Positions 9,548 to 17,454 of a stretch of DNA of 64,000 bases are shown piece by piece (the stretch's first letter is position 1; the number at the start of each line of letters is the position of its first letter). The notes below the pieces were generated by a model. That model ran no database searches, had not been told where the DNA came from, and saw only the letters and a list, made by a program, of their open reading frames with translations. Origin of the DNA: G963666935 sp963666935 (lineage in GTDB: Bacteria; Bacillota; Clostridia; Christensenellales; CAG-138); the NCBI GenBank assembly GCA_963666935.1, contig OY762936.1, positions 1 to 64,000 on the forward strand, in the 5' to 3' direction. The position numbers and the translations under genes are program-made.

Positions 9548-10045
9548 TTAACAGAATACTCCTCTTCGGGTAATGAGGTAGCGGCTCCTTTCAACAACAC
9601 ACCAGTCCCGCCTTCGACGACACCATCATGTTTAAGTACTTTGACGATTGTTCCCCCGAAGTATTTTAAGTCAATTGAGATACTTGTGTTTGCAACATAC
9701 AATCCGTCAGGTCTTGCTTTTACTGGTATCTCCAGTTCATCACAACCGTTGATTTTCGCCCAGCTAAAAAACCGGGGCGGATATCGTTTGCGCAATACTT
9801 GTTGCGCTCAGCTACGAGGTCGTCTTGCTTCCATGATACAGGTCTTGATCCAATGATACTCATTTGACCGACAAAAATATTAAAAATCTACGACGGCTCG
9901 TCAAGCGAAGCCTTACACAGAAACTTTTTAACTCTTGTTGTGTATTGCTCAGGGCTTTTGAGCATATGTGTTGGCATATCATGTGGTATACTCATTTTCA
10001 TGCTGTGAAACTTCCAGATCTTAAAACAGCTTCTTGCCTTTTCCT
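9544..10045 (-). pseudogene. Undecaprenyl-phosphate sugar phosphotransferase, decayed
   Basis: Reading the minus strand from about 10,045 gives a recognisable Bac_transf (WbaP/EpsL type) C-terminal domain in pieces: FKIWKFHSM, PHDMPTHMLKSPEQYTTRVK, KASLDE, then a shifted reading with a TAG near 9,890, IFNIFVGQMSIIGSRP, WKQDDLVAERNKYCANDIRP, a second shift in a T run near 9,773, and WAKINGCDELEIPVK to HDGVVEGGTG. The N-terminal part is gone. At least two frame changes, a stop and loss of the 5' end mean no working enzyme. In an intact locus this enzyme puts the first sugar on undecaprenyl phosphate, so initiation would need a copy elsewhere. Confidence 0.85.
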
Positions 10046-10373
10046 ACTCGTCTTTTGACGACAGGCTATTCACGCCGTCAATGACCGGTATCTCCTGATC
10101 TGGGTCAGTTTCCTGCATAACGATGTAAGCTGTCATGAGATTTACGGCTCCACCTATCGGTGTAAAGGTTCGCTCATCGTCTTTTGCGTACAGTACGGTA
10201 TCTGTGTTTCGCTCTATCAAAAGCGTGGCGTCAAACAGCCGCTCGATCTCAGCGGGTACCTCCGCACTTTTAACAGGTATATCACCCTGTAGTGCATATG
10301 CGGAAATCGGTAAAACGCATATGATGATTAAGCTAACCATAATCCCGCATAGCAGGCGCTTCCCAGCACTCAT
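10044..10373 (-). pseudogene. Truncated D-alanyl-D-alanine carboxypeptidase-like protein (S11), catalytic motif lost
   Basis: From the ATG at 10,373 the protein begins with a signal peptide (MSAGKRLLCGIMVSLIIICV...ISAYA). It continues with LLIERNTDTVLYAKDDERTF, the opening strand pattern of penicillin-binding D,D-carboxypeptidases. Where these enzymes have S-x-x-K (as in ASLTKIMTA), this one reads PIGGAVNLMTA, so serine and lysine are both replaced. The reading stops after about 109 residues at the edge of the sugar-transferase relic, whereas the family needs about 250 or more. It is probably a stub created by the rearrangement that also cut the transferase. A secreted peptide of other function cannot be excluded. 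Confidence 0.6.
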
Positions 10374-10523
10374 CTCTTCTCTACTTTCCTCTTCCATTGG
10401 TAAGGATTATGCTTTCCGTGGCCCAGTATAGTAAGGCCTCTCCCAATTATATGTAATAATCCCGAAGGCTTTTTTATATCATCCGCACTAAAAAAGTTTA
10501 TAGTCTCTGAAAAAAATATTTAA

Positions 10524-10727
10524 CAGCATACCAAAGACTTTAGTATTATACACCAAAAGCCAGATTATGACAACCAATATAATTTGTTACATTTGTCTGC
10601 CTTTACAAAGTTACACGCAATTTTTGCGGAGCAATGGAAAAATCCCGTTTTGGTAAACGGTTATGCTATTCATATCTGCGAGGATGTAAAAACTCTGTCT
10701 GTCATTGAGAAATCCAACCGCTTAATT
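10524..10727 (+). pseudogene. 3' remnant of an unidentified gene
   Basis: The plus strand stays open for 67 codons without an ATG and ends at a TAG. The translation (for example FAEQWKNPVLVNGYAIHICE then DVKTLSVIEKSNRLI) looks protein-like in composition. No family was recognised. It lies just left of element A, where the normal tRNA-type flank is missing, so it may be the broken end of a neighbouring gene. The rest of 10,374-10,785 shows no gene. Confidence 0.25.
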
Positions 10728-10846
10728 TAGGAGCATAAGGTAATGCAGCCATCCTGATAGATTTCCATGAAAAGACACTTTTTTTGATTCCATTATGTCT
10801 ATTGCGTCTGCTGAAAACGCGGTTCTTCCATTGGTTTATAAGAATT

Positions 10847-10865
10847 ATGTGGTAAGAATGTGGTA
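10847..10865. repeat. Paired ATGTGGTA repeats (candidate integrase arm sites), element A
   Basis: Two direct copies of ATGTGGTA start 11 bases apart, between the element end and the integrase stop. The same pair with the same 11-base step occurs at 42,894 (element B) and 30,077 (third end), and looser pairs occur at 29,730 and 29,816. Position near the end beside a tyrosine integrase suggests arm-type binding sites. This is an inference from repetition and location. Confidence 0.5.
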
Positions 10866-10925
10866 TAAGAGTAACCTTATGTATAGGTAGGAATGTAATT
10901 CTGGTTATAGATAAGGTGAATGCTA

Positions 10926-12094
10926 TTATCTTTCTCGATCATCCACATCATGCTGTTTGTGATTTTTATTGATAAACCTTCCTTCAAAGTGCTTGTTGAT
11001 TGACTGAACCGCTTCGTATTCCTTGTGTTTAGTCAAATGCGTATAAATCTCCAAAGTGGTTTCTATATCGCTGTGGCCGAGGAAGCGCTGCGCGGACTTT
11101 ATATCTACACCAGCATCATATAGCAGGGAGGCATATGTGTGCCGCAGCATGTGAGCTGTGATGTGATCGAGAACGATTACCTTGCGTTTTCCGCCAACAG
11201 CTCCACGCCCGCCCGATTTTATATTTAAGTAAGATTCATAGCTGGCTCCATGCTCTGCGAATAGGCTATGTGGGACATTCTTTCCCCCTGTGCATTGGGC
11301 AGGAATATGGGATTGTTTTTCACGATGCTCTTGAATATTTCAACCAGAAAATCAGGAATAGGCACATCACGAATGCCCGCCTTAGACTTCGGCTCTTTTA
11401 TAATAGGCTGATTGGTAAGAAAGGTAATGGCCTTCGTGACTTTAACGACCTTGTTTGTCAGATCAATATCGCTCCAGTCCAAAGCCAATACTTCGCCGCG
11501 CCGTAAGCCACAATAGAGCATCATCATAGCGGCACAACCCATCTTATGCCCTGACCATGTCTTTGTAATCAGCTCAATTTCTTTTTCCGTCAATGGGCGG
11601 CGGTCTTTGGGCGGGATTTCAGTAACAGAAATGTTCTTGAAAAGATTTTCAGAAACAATCTTCTTATCTATTGCCACTTCAAATATCTGCGCAACAATAT
11701 TACGCACTTTTTTCATGGTGTTTGTTGCATATCCTTCCTCGCGCATTACGTTGATGCGGCTTTGCATATCAAACTTTGTGAGCTTTTTGACCTTATCATC
11801 TCCGATATACGGCAGGATGTGAAGATTAAGCAGGCGTTCCTGCTGGTATGCCCATGTTGTGCCCATTGTGGGACGGTAGTTGTTAATCCAAACCTCAGAT
11901 AACTCCCGAAAAGCTGAATCATCATCAATTCGAATACCCATTCTAAGCTGGTTCATAACATCTGCAATCCGTTCATCCAACTCCTTTTGTGTTTTGCCGT
12001 AAACGGTTTTGCGTTTATATGATCCATCGGCGTTTCTGCCAATGACTATGTTTTTTTGATAATGGCCGTCAGCCCGTTTTTTACTTTTCGCCAT
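10926..12094 (-). pseudogene. int: Tyrosine integrase, frameshifted (element A)
   Basis: The N-terminal 270 or so residues match the intact element B integrase almost exactly, from MAKSKKRADGHYQKN through CGLRRGEVLALDW (first catalytic arginine). Near 11,240-11,260 two extra bases relative to B change the frame, giving a stop after PAMNLT. The C-terminal part, with HMLRHTYAS, LGHSDIETT and the IYTHL tyrosine, is present in another frame down to 10,926. The catalytic H-x-x-R, histidine and tyrosine are therefore separated from the rest. An integrase supplied in trans by element B could still act on this element's ends. Confidence 0.9.
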
Positions 12095-12097
12095 ATA

Positions 12098-12304
12098 TTA
12101 GACCTCCGCGCCCTCTTTTTTATTGAGCCAGTTAATAAAGCTATCCTTATTTACAAGACGTCTGCTGCTGATTTCGATTACAGGAAAATCACTCGCATGA
12201 AAAAGGTTATATGCAAAAGCGCGAGAAATCCCAAGAATGCTGGCAACATCAGTTGCATTCAAAATGACAGGCAGTTCGCTGAATGCTGTATACTTCGATT
12301 CCAT
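12098..12304 (-). CDS. xis: Excisionase (Xis-like DNA-binding protein), element A
   Basis: The ATG at 12,304 follows GGAAGGGGTG; a GTG at 12,313 is the alternative. The 68-residue protein has the winged-helix/MerR-like fold of Tn916-type excisionases: ILNATDVASILGISRAFAYN (helix-turn-helix), FHASDFPVIEISSRRL and KDSFINWLNKK. It binds the element ends and steers the integrase towards excision. It lies three bases upstream of the integrase start, the usual xis-int arrangement. The copy in element B differs at only a few residues. Confidence 0.9.
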   Translation of the reverse strand: MESKYTAFSELPVILNATDVASILGISRAFAYNLFHASDFPVIEISSRRLVNKDSFINWLNKKEGAEV

Positions 12305-12345
12305 CTTTAGCACCCCTTCCTCTCGGAAATTTCAGCAGCGAAATA

Positions 12346-12390
12346 GGCGGCTGTCATTTGTGGGCTGCATGCGCAACTTAGACCGCCGCC
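12346..12390. repeat. Hairpin repeat, left boundary of ABC cargo
   Basis: GGCGGCTGTCA and TAGACCGCCGCC flank a spacer containing GGGCTGCATGCGCAAC, an imperfect version of the hairpin at 16,580-16,623 and of the single copy at 44,391-44,434 in element B. In element A the cargo (12,400-16,570) lies exactly between two copies. The repeat is diverged here, consistent with an older or damaged junction. Confidence 0.7.
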
Positions 12391-12492
12391 ATTTCCGTTT
12401 CGAATATGCGATTTCACTCATCCCATGATTACCGACTTAGAAAAGCACGCGTCGATTAAAGCACTCGGTTGATAGCAAGCTGAAAGCTGTAA

Positions 12493-12882
12493 TTAGTAGG
12501 CCAACCACATACCCTGAACATTACAGATTTGAGACTCGCGCGTATCAAGCCGCAATGTTAACCTATATTCTGCTTGAAGTTGCTTGTACGTAGTATAAAA
12601 ACCATAGTATTTAATTCTTGTTTGCCCAAATGAAGATTGCCAAGCTGCCTTTGCAGCGGCACGCCAAGTTGGGCAATAGGCCGGCTGGAAAAGAACTGGG
12701 TAAGAACTTGTGTTAGTTTGCAGCTCGTTGTTTACCCCATCACACTTCAGTACGACAGCATCTGTAAAGTACACTTCCGTACCAGAAGCGGGGATGTTGA
12801 ATTCGTAGGCATATGCCGTCGAAGAAAACGCGGCGAATGCCATAACGAATGTCAAAACAAGCGCAATCTTCTTAAACATCAT
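12493..12882 (-). CDS. Small secreted protein of unknown function (cargo)
   Basis: The 129-residue product starts with a clear signal peptide (MMFKKIALVLTFVMAFAAFS, cleavage after AYA) behind GGGAGGAAAAT. The mature part of about 100 residues is polar and aromatic, with three cysteines (VLKCDG, AYCPTW, QICNVQ) and no recognised domain. It is the last gene of the cargo run, downstream of the ABC transporter genes, and is absent from element B. It might be a secreted effector or a partner of the transporter. It does not look like a leader-type bacteriocin, since it has a Sec signal rather than a double-glycine leader. Confidence 0.7.
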   Translation of the reverse strand: MMFKKIALVLTFVMAFAAFSSTAYAYEFNIPASGTEVYFTDAVVLKCDGVNNELQTNTSSYPVLFQPAYCPTWRAAAKAAWQSSFGQTRIKYYGFYTTYKQLQAEYRLTLRLDTRESQICNVQGMWLAY

Positions 12883-12962
12883 ATTTTCCTCCCAAAATAA
12901 TTTTTGATTAACAGCTTTTGACGATGTAACTAATTATAGGGCCCTCATAAGACATTACCCCC

Positions 12963-13616
12963 TTATATAGAAGTGTTTTGCACAACGAGAGCATCGTTGT
13001 GCACTTCATAAACTGCATCACAGAGGTCCATTATTTCATCCTTTATATGGCTTGAAAGCAAAATGAGCTTGCCGTTATCCTTAAGATTTATAAGCAATTT
13101 AGAAATATTTTCTACACTTTCATTATCTACCCCATTGAACGCCTCATCGAGTATTACAATAGAAGGGTCTTCAAAAATTGCCTGCGCAATTAATAATTTT
13201 TGCTTCATGCCGAGCGAGAACTTCCGAAACCTTTTCTTGCTTGCCGGATCCAAACCAACTTGGCGTAGCGCTTCATATATTTGAGCGTCGCTAACATTAT
13301 GTTGCAGTTTAGTTAAATACTTTAGATTCTTGAATGCACTGTAATCTTGTATTAAGCTTGTATTTTCCAAAACAACGCCTAACCCTATATTAAGGTAGGT
13401 ATCATCCCGAAGCTTTGTATTGCAGACAAGTATTTCTCCCGCGGATGGCATCATAAATCCACACATCATTTTGAAAATCAATGTTTTCCCAATACCGTTT
13501 TTGCCGACTATGCCATAGATATGTCCACCTTGGAAGTAAGCGTTTATATTCTTGAGTATTGTTTCATTTTTAAATGATTTACTAATATTCTTTAGCTCAA
13601 TACAAATGTTTTCCAT
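12963..13616 (-). CDS. ABC transporter ATP-binding protein (cargo)
   Basis: The 217-residue protein has the full ABC set: Walker A VGKNGIGKT near residue 38, signature FSLGMKQKL near 134, Walker B IVILDEAFNG near 157, and the switch histidine in LLSSHIKDE. It is of the short antibiotic/peptide-export or immunity subtype. With the two membrane proteins encoded upstream it would form an ABC-2 exporter. A gap of about 100 bases separates it from the second permease gene. That gap contains a short open stretch (VQIPVMINNSAGEITSFILV) without a clear start and no recognised function. Substrate unknown. Confidence 0.9.
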   Translation of the reverse strand: MENICIELKNISKSFKNETILKNINAYFQGGHIYGIVGKNGIGKTLIFKMMCGFMMPSAGEILVCNTKLRDDTYLNIGLGVVLENTSLIQDYSAFKNLKYLTKLQHNVSDAQIYEALRQVGLDPASKKRFRKFSLGMKQKLLIAQAIFEDPSIVILDEAFNGVDNESVENISKLLINLKDNGKLILLSSHIKDEIMDLCDAVYEVHNDALVVQNTSI

Positions 13617-13718
13617 AAGCCAAAACCATCCTTTCTGTGATAAGATGCCTAAACCAAGATAAAACTTGTGATTTCACCAGCAGAGTTATTTATCATAACA
13701 GGTATCTGAACTTCTAAA

Positions 13719-14543
13719 TTATTGAAAGCTATAGCGACGTAGTGCCTTCCTGGCAATTAAAATAACGCCCGCAATAAGCACGGCAAAATATACGTATGAA
13801 TACATTGGACCTAACCCAGAATCCAAAGACTCCCCGCCGAACAGAATACAGTTATTGAGCGGCGAAATAAAATAAATGCTTTGCAAATTCAACGTTCTTG
13901 CAACCCAGCCTCCAAAATTGATAAGCAGTACAACTAAAAACCCAATGCTTTTCTTAGTGCTGCAAATATTTGTTAACATCATAATTAAGGACACGCTGAA
14001 CCAATATAAAAAAGCCTGAGAAGCAATGAGACAGGTTGTTTGGAAGAGTGAGTAATTATTTACTAGGCGCATTGTTATTGCACTAGAAATTTTTATGTGA
14101 TATTTTCCTAAGGCAAGCGCTTTTGTCGCCATACTCCAATTATTAGAGAAGTATGACTCAGAGGCGGTAAATACAATGGTACACGACATAATGAACAGCA
14201 TCAGCAATAAACAATTAATTGCAGATAATATTATCCGGCTTAATAACCATTTGTTTCTACCCATGCGGATTATTGAGTAATATTGACTATCGTTCATAAA
14301 TGGTATGTCGAAGTTTATCAGCATAACAGCAATTGTTAGCAGCAAAAAAACATATAGGTTACTATTGGCGATTATATAGCCATCTAACGCGTTAATCGGA
14401 CTTTGAATTTGGCGCGATAGCTGAATCATTTCATTTCCAACGACGCAGCAAATTACCGACACAAGCATGTATACCATCAATGTTTCGGCTTTCAGTATAT
14501 GACGTTTCAAGGACACCCCTACGGCTAATGCCAGCTTACGCAT
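13719..14543 (-). CDS. ABC-2 type membrane subunit (cargo)
   Basis: A 274-residue protein with about six hydrophobic segments: one near residues 18-40, others such as VFLLLTIAVMLINF and LINFGGWVARTL, and a C-terminal span before KALRRYSFQ. It overlaps the preceding permease gene by eight bases, and the pair would give the two membrane halves of the exporter. No substrate-specific motif is visible. Its codon use is more AT-rich than that of the response-regulator/kinase genes of the same element, which fits a separately acquired cargo. Confidence 0.8.
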   Translation of the reverse strand: MRKLALAVGVSLKRHILKAETLMVYMLVSVICCVVGNEMIQLSRQIQSPINALDGYIIANSNLYVFLLLTIAVMLINFDIPFMNDSQYYSIIRMGRNKWLLSRIILSAINCLLLMLFIMSCTIVFTASESYFSNNWSMATKALALGKYHIKISSAITMRLVNNYSLFQTTCLIASQAFLYWFSVSLIMMLTNICSTKKSIGFLVVLLINFGGWVARTLNLQSIYFISPLNNCILFGGESLDSGLGPMYSYVYFAVLIAGVILIARKALRRYSFQ

Positions 14544-15309
14544 TTCTTAATCTCCTTGACGAAATCAGATAGTAGAGAATAAAACAAATGATTAGGAGGA
14601 GTGCTTCAAAAATCAGAAGAATTACAAAATTATTCCGTGTTGATAATGTGGGGGCAATTCCGTTCGCCAAATCCAAATATCTTAGGCCTGTGCTTTGTGC
14701 GAAGAAAAAACCATAAAAATATAAGATTGAGGGTAGCGCGAGCGTAACAAATCGGTTAAGGAAAATAACAGATAATAACAATGCGACTGATGACCATACC
14801 ATCCCAAAAAAGAATGCTATCACGCATTGCATCGCCAGAAAAAAGTAACCATTCAATAAGTTGTAACTGTATTCCCACAAGGTGCCTTCAAAGCTTAAGT
14901 AGTGCATAGAAATATCCTGTATTGGAGCGAACAATACGCTTACCAATATGCTATAAATTGCAAATCCTATAAACAGAGTTAATCCGCCAGATACTGCGGT
15001 AACAAAGAATTTTGATAGTATATAGTCTCTCTTTTTAACACGACATAAATAATAGTAATGAGCGTGAGTGTACTCTTCATAGAAGGAAGTACTATATGGC
15101 AAAACACAAATTGCCGGAGCTAATAAGCATATATATCCTAGGGTTACAGAGATTACAAACACATATACGTTTGTACACTCGAATGAAAACTCGGACGAAG
15201 TAGGCAAAGGCGTTTCCTGAAGCAACAAAAATATAGTTAGAATAGTACTGACGACAAACATCTTTGAGCGCATGACCCTTATCAGTTCTGTCTTGAATGT
15301 TTTAGACAT
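14536..15309 (-). CDS. ABC-2 type membrane subunit (cargo)
   Basis: A 257-residue protein with about six membrane spans, including MFVVSTILTIFLLLQ near the N-terminus, VTLGYICLLAPAICVLPYS, and a C-terminal FEALLLIICFILYYLISS. The sequence SFYEEYTHAHYYYLCRVKKR resembles the cytoplasmic coupling segment of permeases that work with a short ABC ATPase. It sits 14 bases downstream of the cargo lipoprotein gene, so lipoprotein, two permeases, ATPase and secreted protein probably form one minus-strand transcription unit. Confidence 0.8.
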   Translation of the reverse strand: MSKTFKTELIRVMRSKMFVVSTILTIFLLLQETPLPTSSEFSFECTNVYVFVISVTLGYICLLAPAICVLPYSTSFYEEYTHAHYYYLCRVKKRDYILSKFFVTAVSGGLTLFIGFAIYSILVSVLFAPIQDISMHYLSFEGTLWEYSYNLLNGYFFLAMQCVIAFFFGMVWSSVALLLSVIFLNRFVTLALPSILYFYGFFFAQSTGLRYLDLANGIAPTLSTRNNFVILLIFEALLLIICFILYYLISSRRLRNA

Positions 15310-15323
15310 TTTCAGATCCCCTT

Positions 15324-16337
15324 TTAGCTTAGTACCTGGCCTGTTATTGCATCAATTTTAATGCTGATGAACTTATTGGTGTCACGATTTACTCCAGAGC
15401 TAAACCACCATGCAGCTTGCAATTCGGAGTTGTTCACCAAATAGATCAGCATAATTCGGGTTATAGGCATCTTCTCTGCAAATTCAAGCCCCAAGATATT
15501 TCTGTTTTTCTCAATCAAACGGATCGTATCGTTCAATGATATTACATAGTTTATGGAAGACAATTCATCTGCTGTTTCTAATAGTTGTGCCTCGAGTTGT
15601 ATTAGGCCTTCGTCACCATATATTACATTAATAAAATTTCCGTCGCTTATGGCATTGTTTGCTCGCGAGAAGTATAATCCTTCAATATTTAATGGCACTC
15701 CATTGATTGTCTGGAAAAATCTCAAACAATAGTAATCCTTATTTTTATACCGATAAGCTGAAATTGATTCAATTTGGCTTTCAACTCCTATCGAATTCAA
15801 TAGATTTGTAACATTTTCCATGATTTCATCTATAGAGACATTACATGTCGAGAGACTGCTATCAATTTCATTCCTCTTTATCCGGCTTATATCGCTATCA
15901 TCCAATATCGAGCTAACCACAAACCGTCCAGATAAATTACTATAATAGATGTTATATACGCCATCGCTACTGATGCAGCACATTGTTTCATACATAACAT
16001 TATCCACTTCGATTGCGTTCTGTTGGATAATGTTAAAATCATTTATCCCTTTCCCCAATAACGCAGACAAGCGCTGCAAATCGTATTGCATCGGCTTTAC
16101 CTTATAACGGTTAAGTGAATTTTGATTAGGAACAAATACGTTTGCATTAATAGCAAGATCTTCGCTTGGTTGCTCGTTTATGAAGTTAGGACTTTCTTCT
16201 AAATCAGATATTGGAACATACGAATAATTGCGGTCACTAAGCACATCCTCTGGAGTAGCTTTACATCCAATGAGGAACATAAATAGTGTTATGATTAAAA
16301 TACATATACTTATTTTTTGTTTCTTTTGCATAGGCAT
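15324..16337 (-). CDS. Lipoprotein associated with cargo ABC transporter
   Basis: The 337-residue product starts at 16,337 behind AAAGGGA and has a lipoprotein signal peptide ending in MFLIGCKAT, with the lipid-carrying cysteine near residue 25. The remainder is extracellular. The last 60 residues (RIMLIYLVNNSELQAAWWFS, then ISIKIDAITGQVLS) look like a PepSY-type end, as in proteins that regulate peptidases or attach to ABC/two-component systems. It is the first gene of the cargo operon and may act as a substrate receptor or immunity lipoprotein. Absent from element B. Confidence 0.75.
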   Translation of the reverse strand: MPMQKKQKISICILIITLFMFLIGCKATPEDVLSDRNYSYVPISDLEESPNFINEQPSEDLAINANVFVPNQNSLNRYKVKPMQYDLQRLSALLGKGINDFNIIQQNAIEVDNVMYETMCCISSDGVYNIYYSNLSGRFVVSSILDDSDISRIKRNEIDSSLSTCNVSIDEIMENVTNLLNSIGVESQIESISAYRYKNKDYYCLRFFQTINGVPLNIEGLYFSRANNAISDGNFINVIYGDEGLIQLEAQLLETADELSSINYVISLNDTIRLIEKNRNILGLEFAEKMPITRIMLIYLVNNSELQAAWWFSSGVNRDTNKFISIKIDAITGQVLS

Positions 16338-16372
16338 TGTTTTAGTCCCTTTCGATATCGGTAGGCACCATC

Positions 16373-16483
16373 ATGAAGCAACTCTTATTGACCCTTCTGG
16401 CAGCATTCGGGACAAGTCCCTCCGCTTTCTTCTTGCCATATAGACACGGGGAGAAAGAAGTAATCTTTCATAATTATTTATGA
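16373..16483 (+). CDS. Possible AgrD-like peptide precursor (36 residues)
   Basis: A short plus-strand frame begins MKQLLLTLLAAFGTSPSAFF and continues LPYRHGEKEV. The amphipathic start and AAFGTS resemble precursors of clostridial cyclic lactone peptides, where a Ser or Cys in about this place forms the ring. The usual Y-Q-P-x-x-P tail is not present, no AgrB is nearby, and the ribosome site is poor. It lies divergently from the cargo lipoprotein. The call is tentative and may be chance. Confidence 0.22.
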   Translation: MKQLLLTLLAAFGTSPSAFFLPYRHGEKEVIFHNYL

Positions 16484-16579
16484 ATTTTTTAATTTCACTA
16501 ATTTCATAATGGAAATAAGCTGCCTTCGGCACAAATGTGTGGATTCGATGTTTCGGTTATAAAACTTTGTCCATATATA

Positions 16580-16623
16580 GGCGGCGGTCATTTGTGGGCT
16601 GCATACGCAGCTTGACCGCCGCC
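16580..16623. repeat. Hairpin repeat, right boundary of ABC cargo
   Basis: A perfect inverted repeat, GGCGGCGGTCA with TGACCGCCGCC, encloses a second small palindrome GCTGCATACGCAGC. It is identical to the copy at 44,391-44,434 in element B, which lies directly behind xis. Here it marks the point where element A rejoins the sequence shared with B. Its role as terminator, regulatory RNA stem or recombination site cannot be decided from sequence. Confidence 0.75.
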
Positions 16624-16639
16624 ATTTCCCGTTTCTTCT

Positions 16640-17020
16640 TTTATTTTTACGCACATCTATTTGACACAACATCCCGATGTGCAGGGGCATCTGCTCAGAC
16701 TGATCGCGGCAAACGATCAACATTGAAATTTCACCGCCCCGGCAACGCCCGGGCTACACTTTGGGACTTAACCTCAACTATGCAGAAGTATCATTATCCC
16801 CATACGGATCATCGCATTCTCCTCGCTGCAGGAGGGTTACGGCAGGGATGTTTCCGCTCGTGCCTTTGATAAGGGGGATTGTTCCCCCAGGCAGTCTTGG
16901 CGCATATGCCGCATTGCTCGCCGTATAGTTAACGTATCTGAGCCGATGGATATTCAGTTTTCAAAGAACGGTGAGGAAATCGCTTCCTCTAGTAGCCATG
17001 CCTGAAAAGAGGCAAATCAG
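16640..17020. other. Conserved noncoding block between xis/cargo and the sigma-like gene, element A
   Basis: About 380 bases carry no convincing gene yet are nearly identical to 44,450-44,835 in element B. They contain several possible stems: GCACATC with GATGTGC, GGGGGATTGTTCCCCC near 16,875, and GC-rich CCCGGGC. A short minus-strand frame starting MLIVCRDQSEQMPLHIGMLC exists in both copies but has a weak ribosome site. The block may be a long leader of the xis-int transcript, a regulatory RNA or a transfer/recombination site. Confidence 0.45.
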
Positions 17021-17028
17021 GGTATGGC

Positions 17029-17454
17029 TCAGTCAAAAAAGTCGAAAATTTTTGATAGGTGTACCAAGGCGCCGTTAATGGACTTGCGTACAGTGCTCTC
17101 GTCAGCACGCTCAAGTCGCGCTATTCTGGCATAGTTCATATCGAGGAAGAAGAAAGCGTACAAGCGTCGCAACTGCTTGTCCGTCAGGCCTTGCATGGCA
17201 AGGTAAAGGGCCAGGCGCTCCACTTTTTGTTCGTAAACCTCCTGTGGGGACGGCGCAAAGAACAGGGCGTCATTCTCGATGCCGTCATCACGGTCAATCG
17301 AATAATGTGCCTTGTGCTTATATCTTTGGCGTATCTGTGACTGCTCGCGGCTCTTGAAATGAATTAATAGCTCTGCAACCTCATCCGGAACCTCGCAAAT
17401 GCTGTCCTGGGCATAGAGGGATGCATGGAAGTCCCTCAAATTGATTGTTTTCAT
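17029..17454 (-). CDS. Sigma-70-like regulator (Tn916 Orf7 type), element A
   Basis: The 141-residue protein ends with a sigma region 4-type helix-turn-helix: LTDKQLRRLYAFFFLDMNYA, IARLERADESTVRKSINGAL. It resembles the small sigma-like proteins encoded by Tn916-family elements upstream of xis-int, where they promote transcription of transfer or excision genes. The acidic middle (DRDDGIENDALFFAPSPQEV) is typical of that group. It overlaps the preceding Orf8-like gene by four bases. The element B copy differs at scattered positions. Confidence 0.82.
   Translation of the reverse strand: MKTINLRDFHASLYAQDSICEVPDEVAELLIHFKSREQSQIRQRYKHKAHYSIDRDDGIENDALFFAPSPQEVYEQKVERLALYLAMQGLTDKQLRRLYAFFFLDMNYARIARLERADESTVRKSINGALVHLSKIFDFFD

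Noticed and set aside
12493..12882. Lantibiotic or class II bacteriocin precursor
   Set aside because: It has a standard Sec signal and a large mature domain, and there is no modification enzyme or double-glycine leader.
12346..16623. The hairpin repeats as terminal inverted repeats of an insertion sequence
   Set aside because: No transposase is encoded between them and they are in direct orientation as whole units.
16478..16723. Minus-strand frame beginning MLIVCRDQSEQMPLHIGMLC, also at 44,352-44,534
   Set aside because: Weak ribosome site, runs through the hairpin repeat, and its C-terminus differs between copies only because flanking DNA differs. Left as part of the noncoding block.
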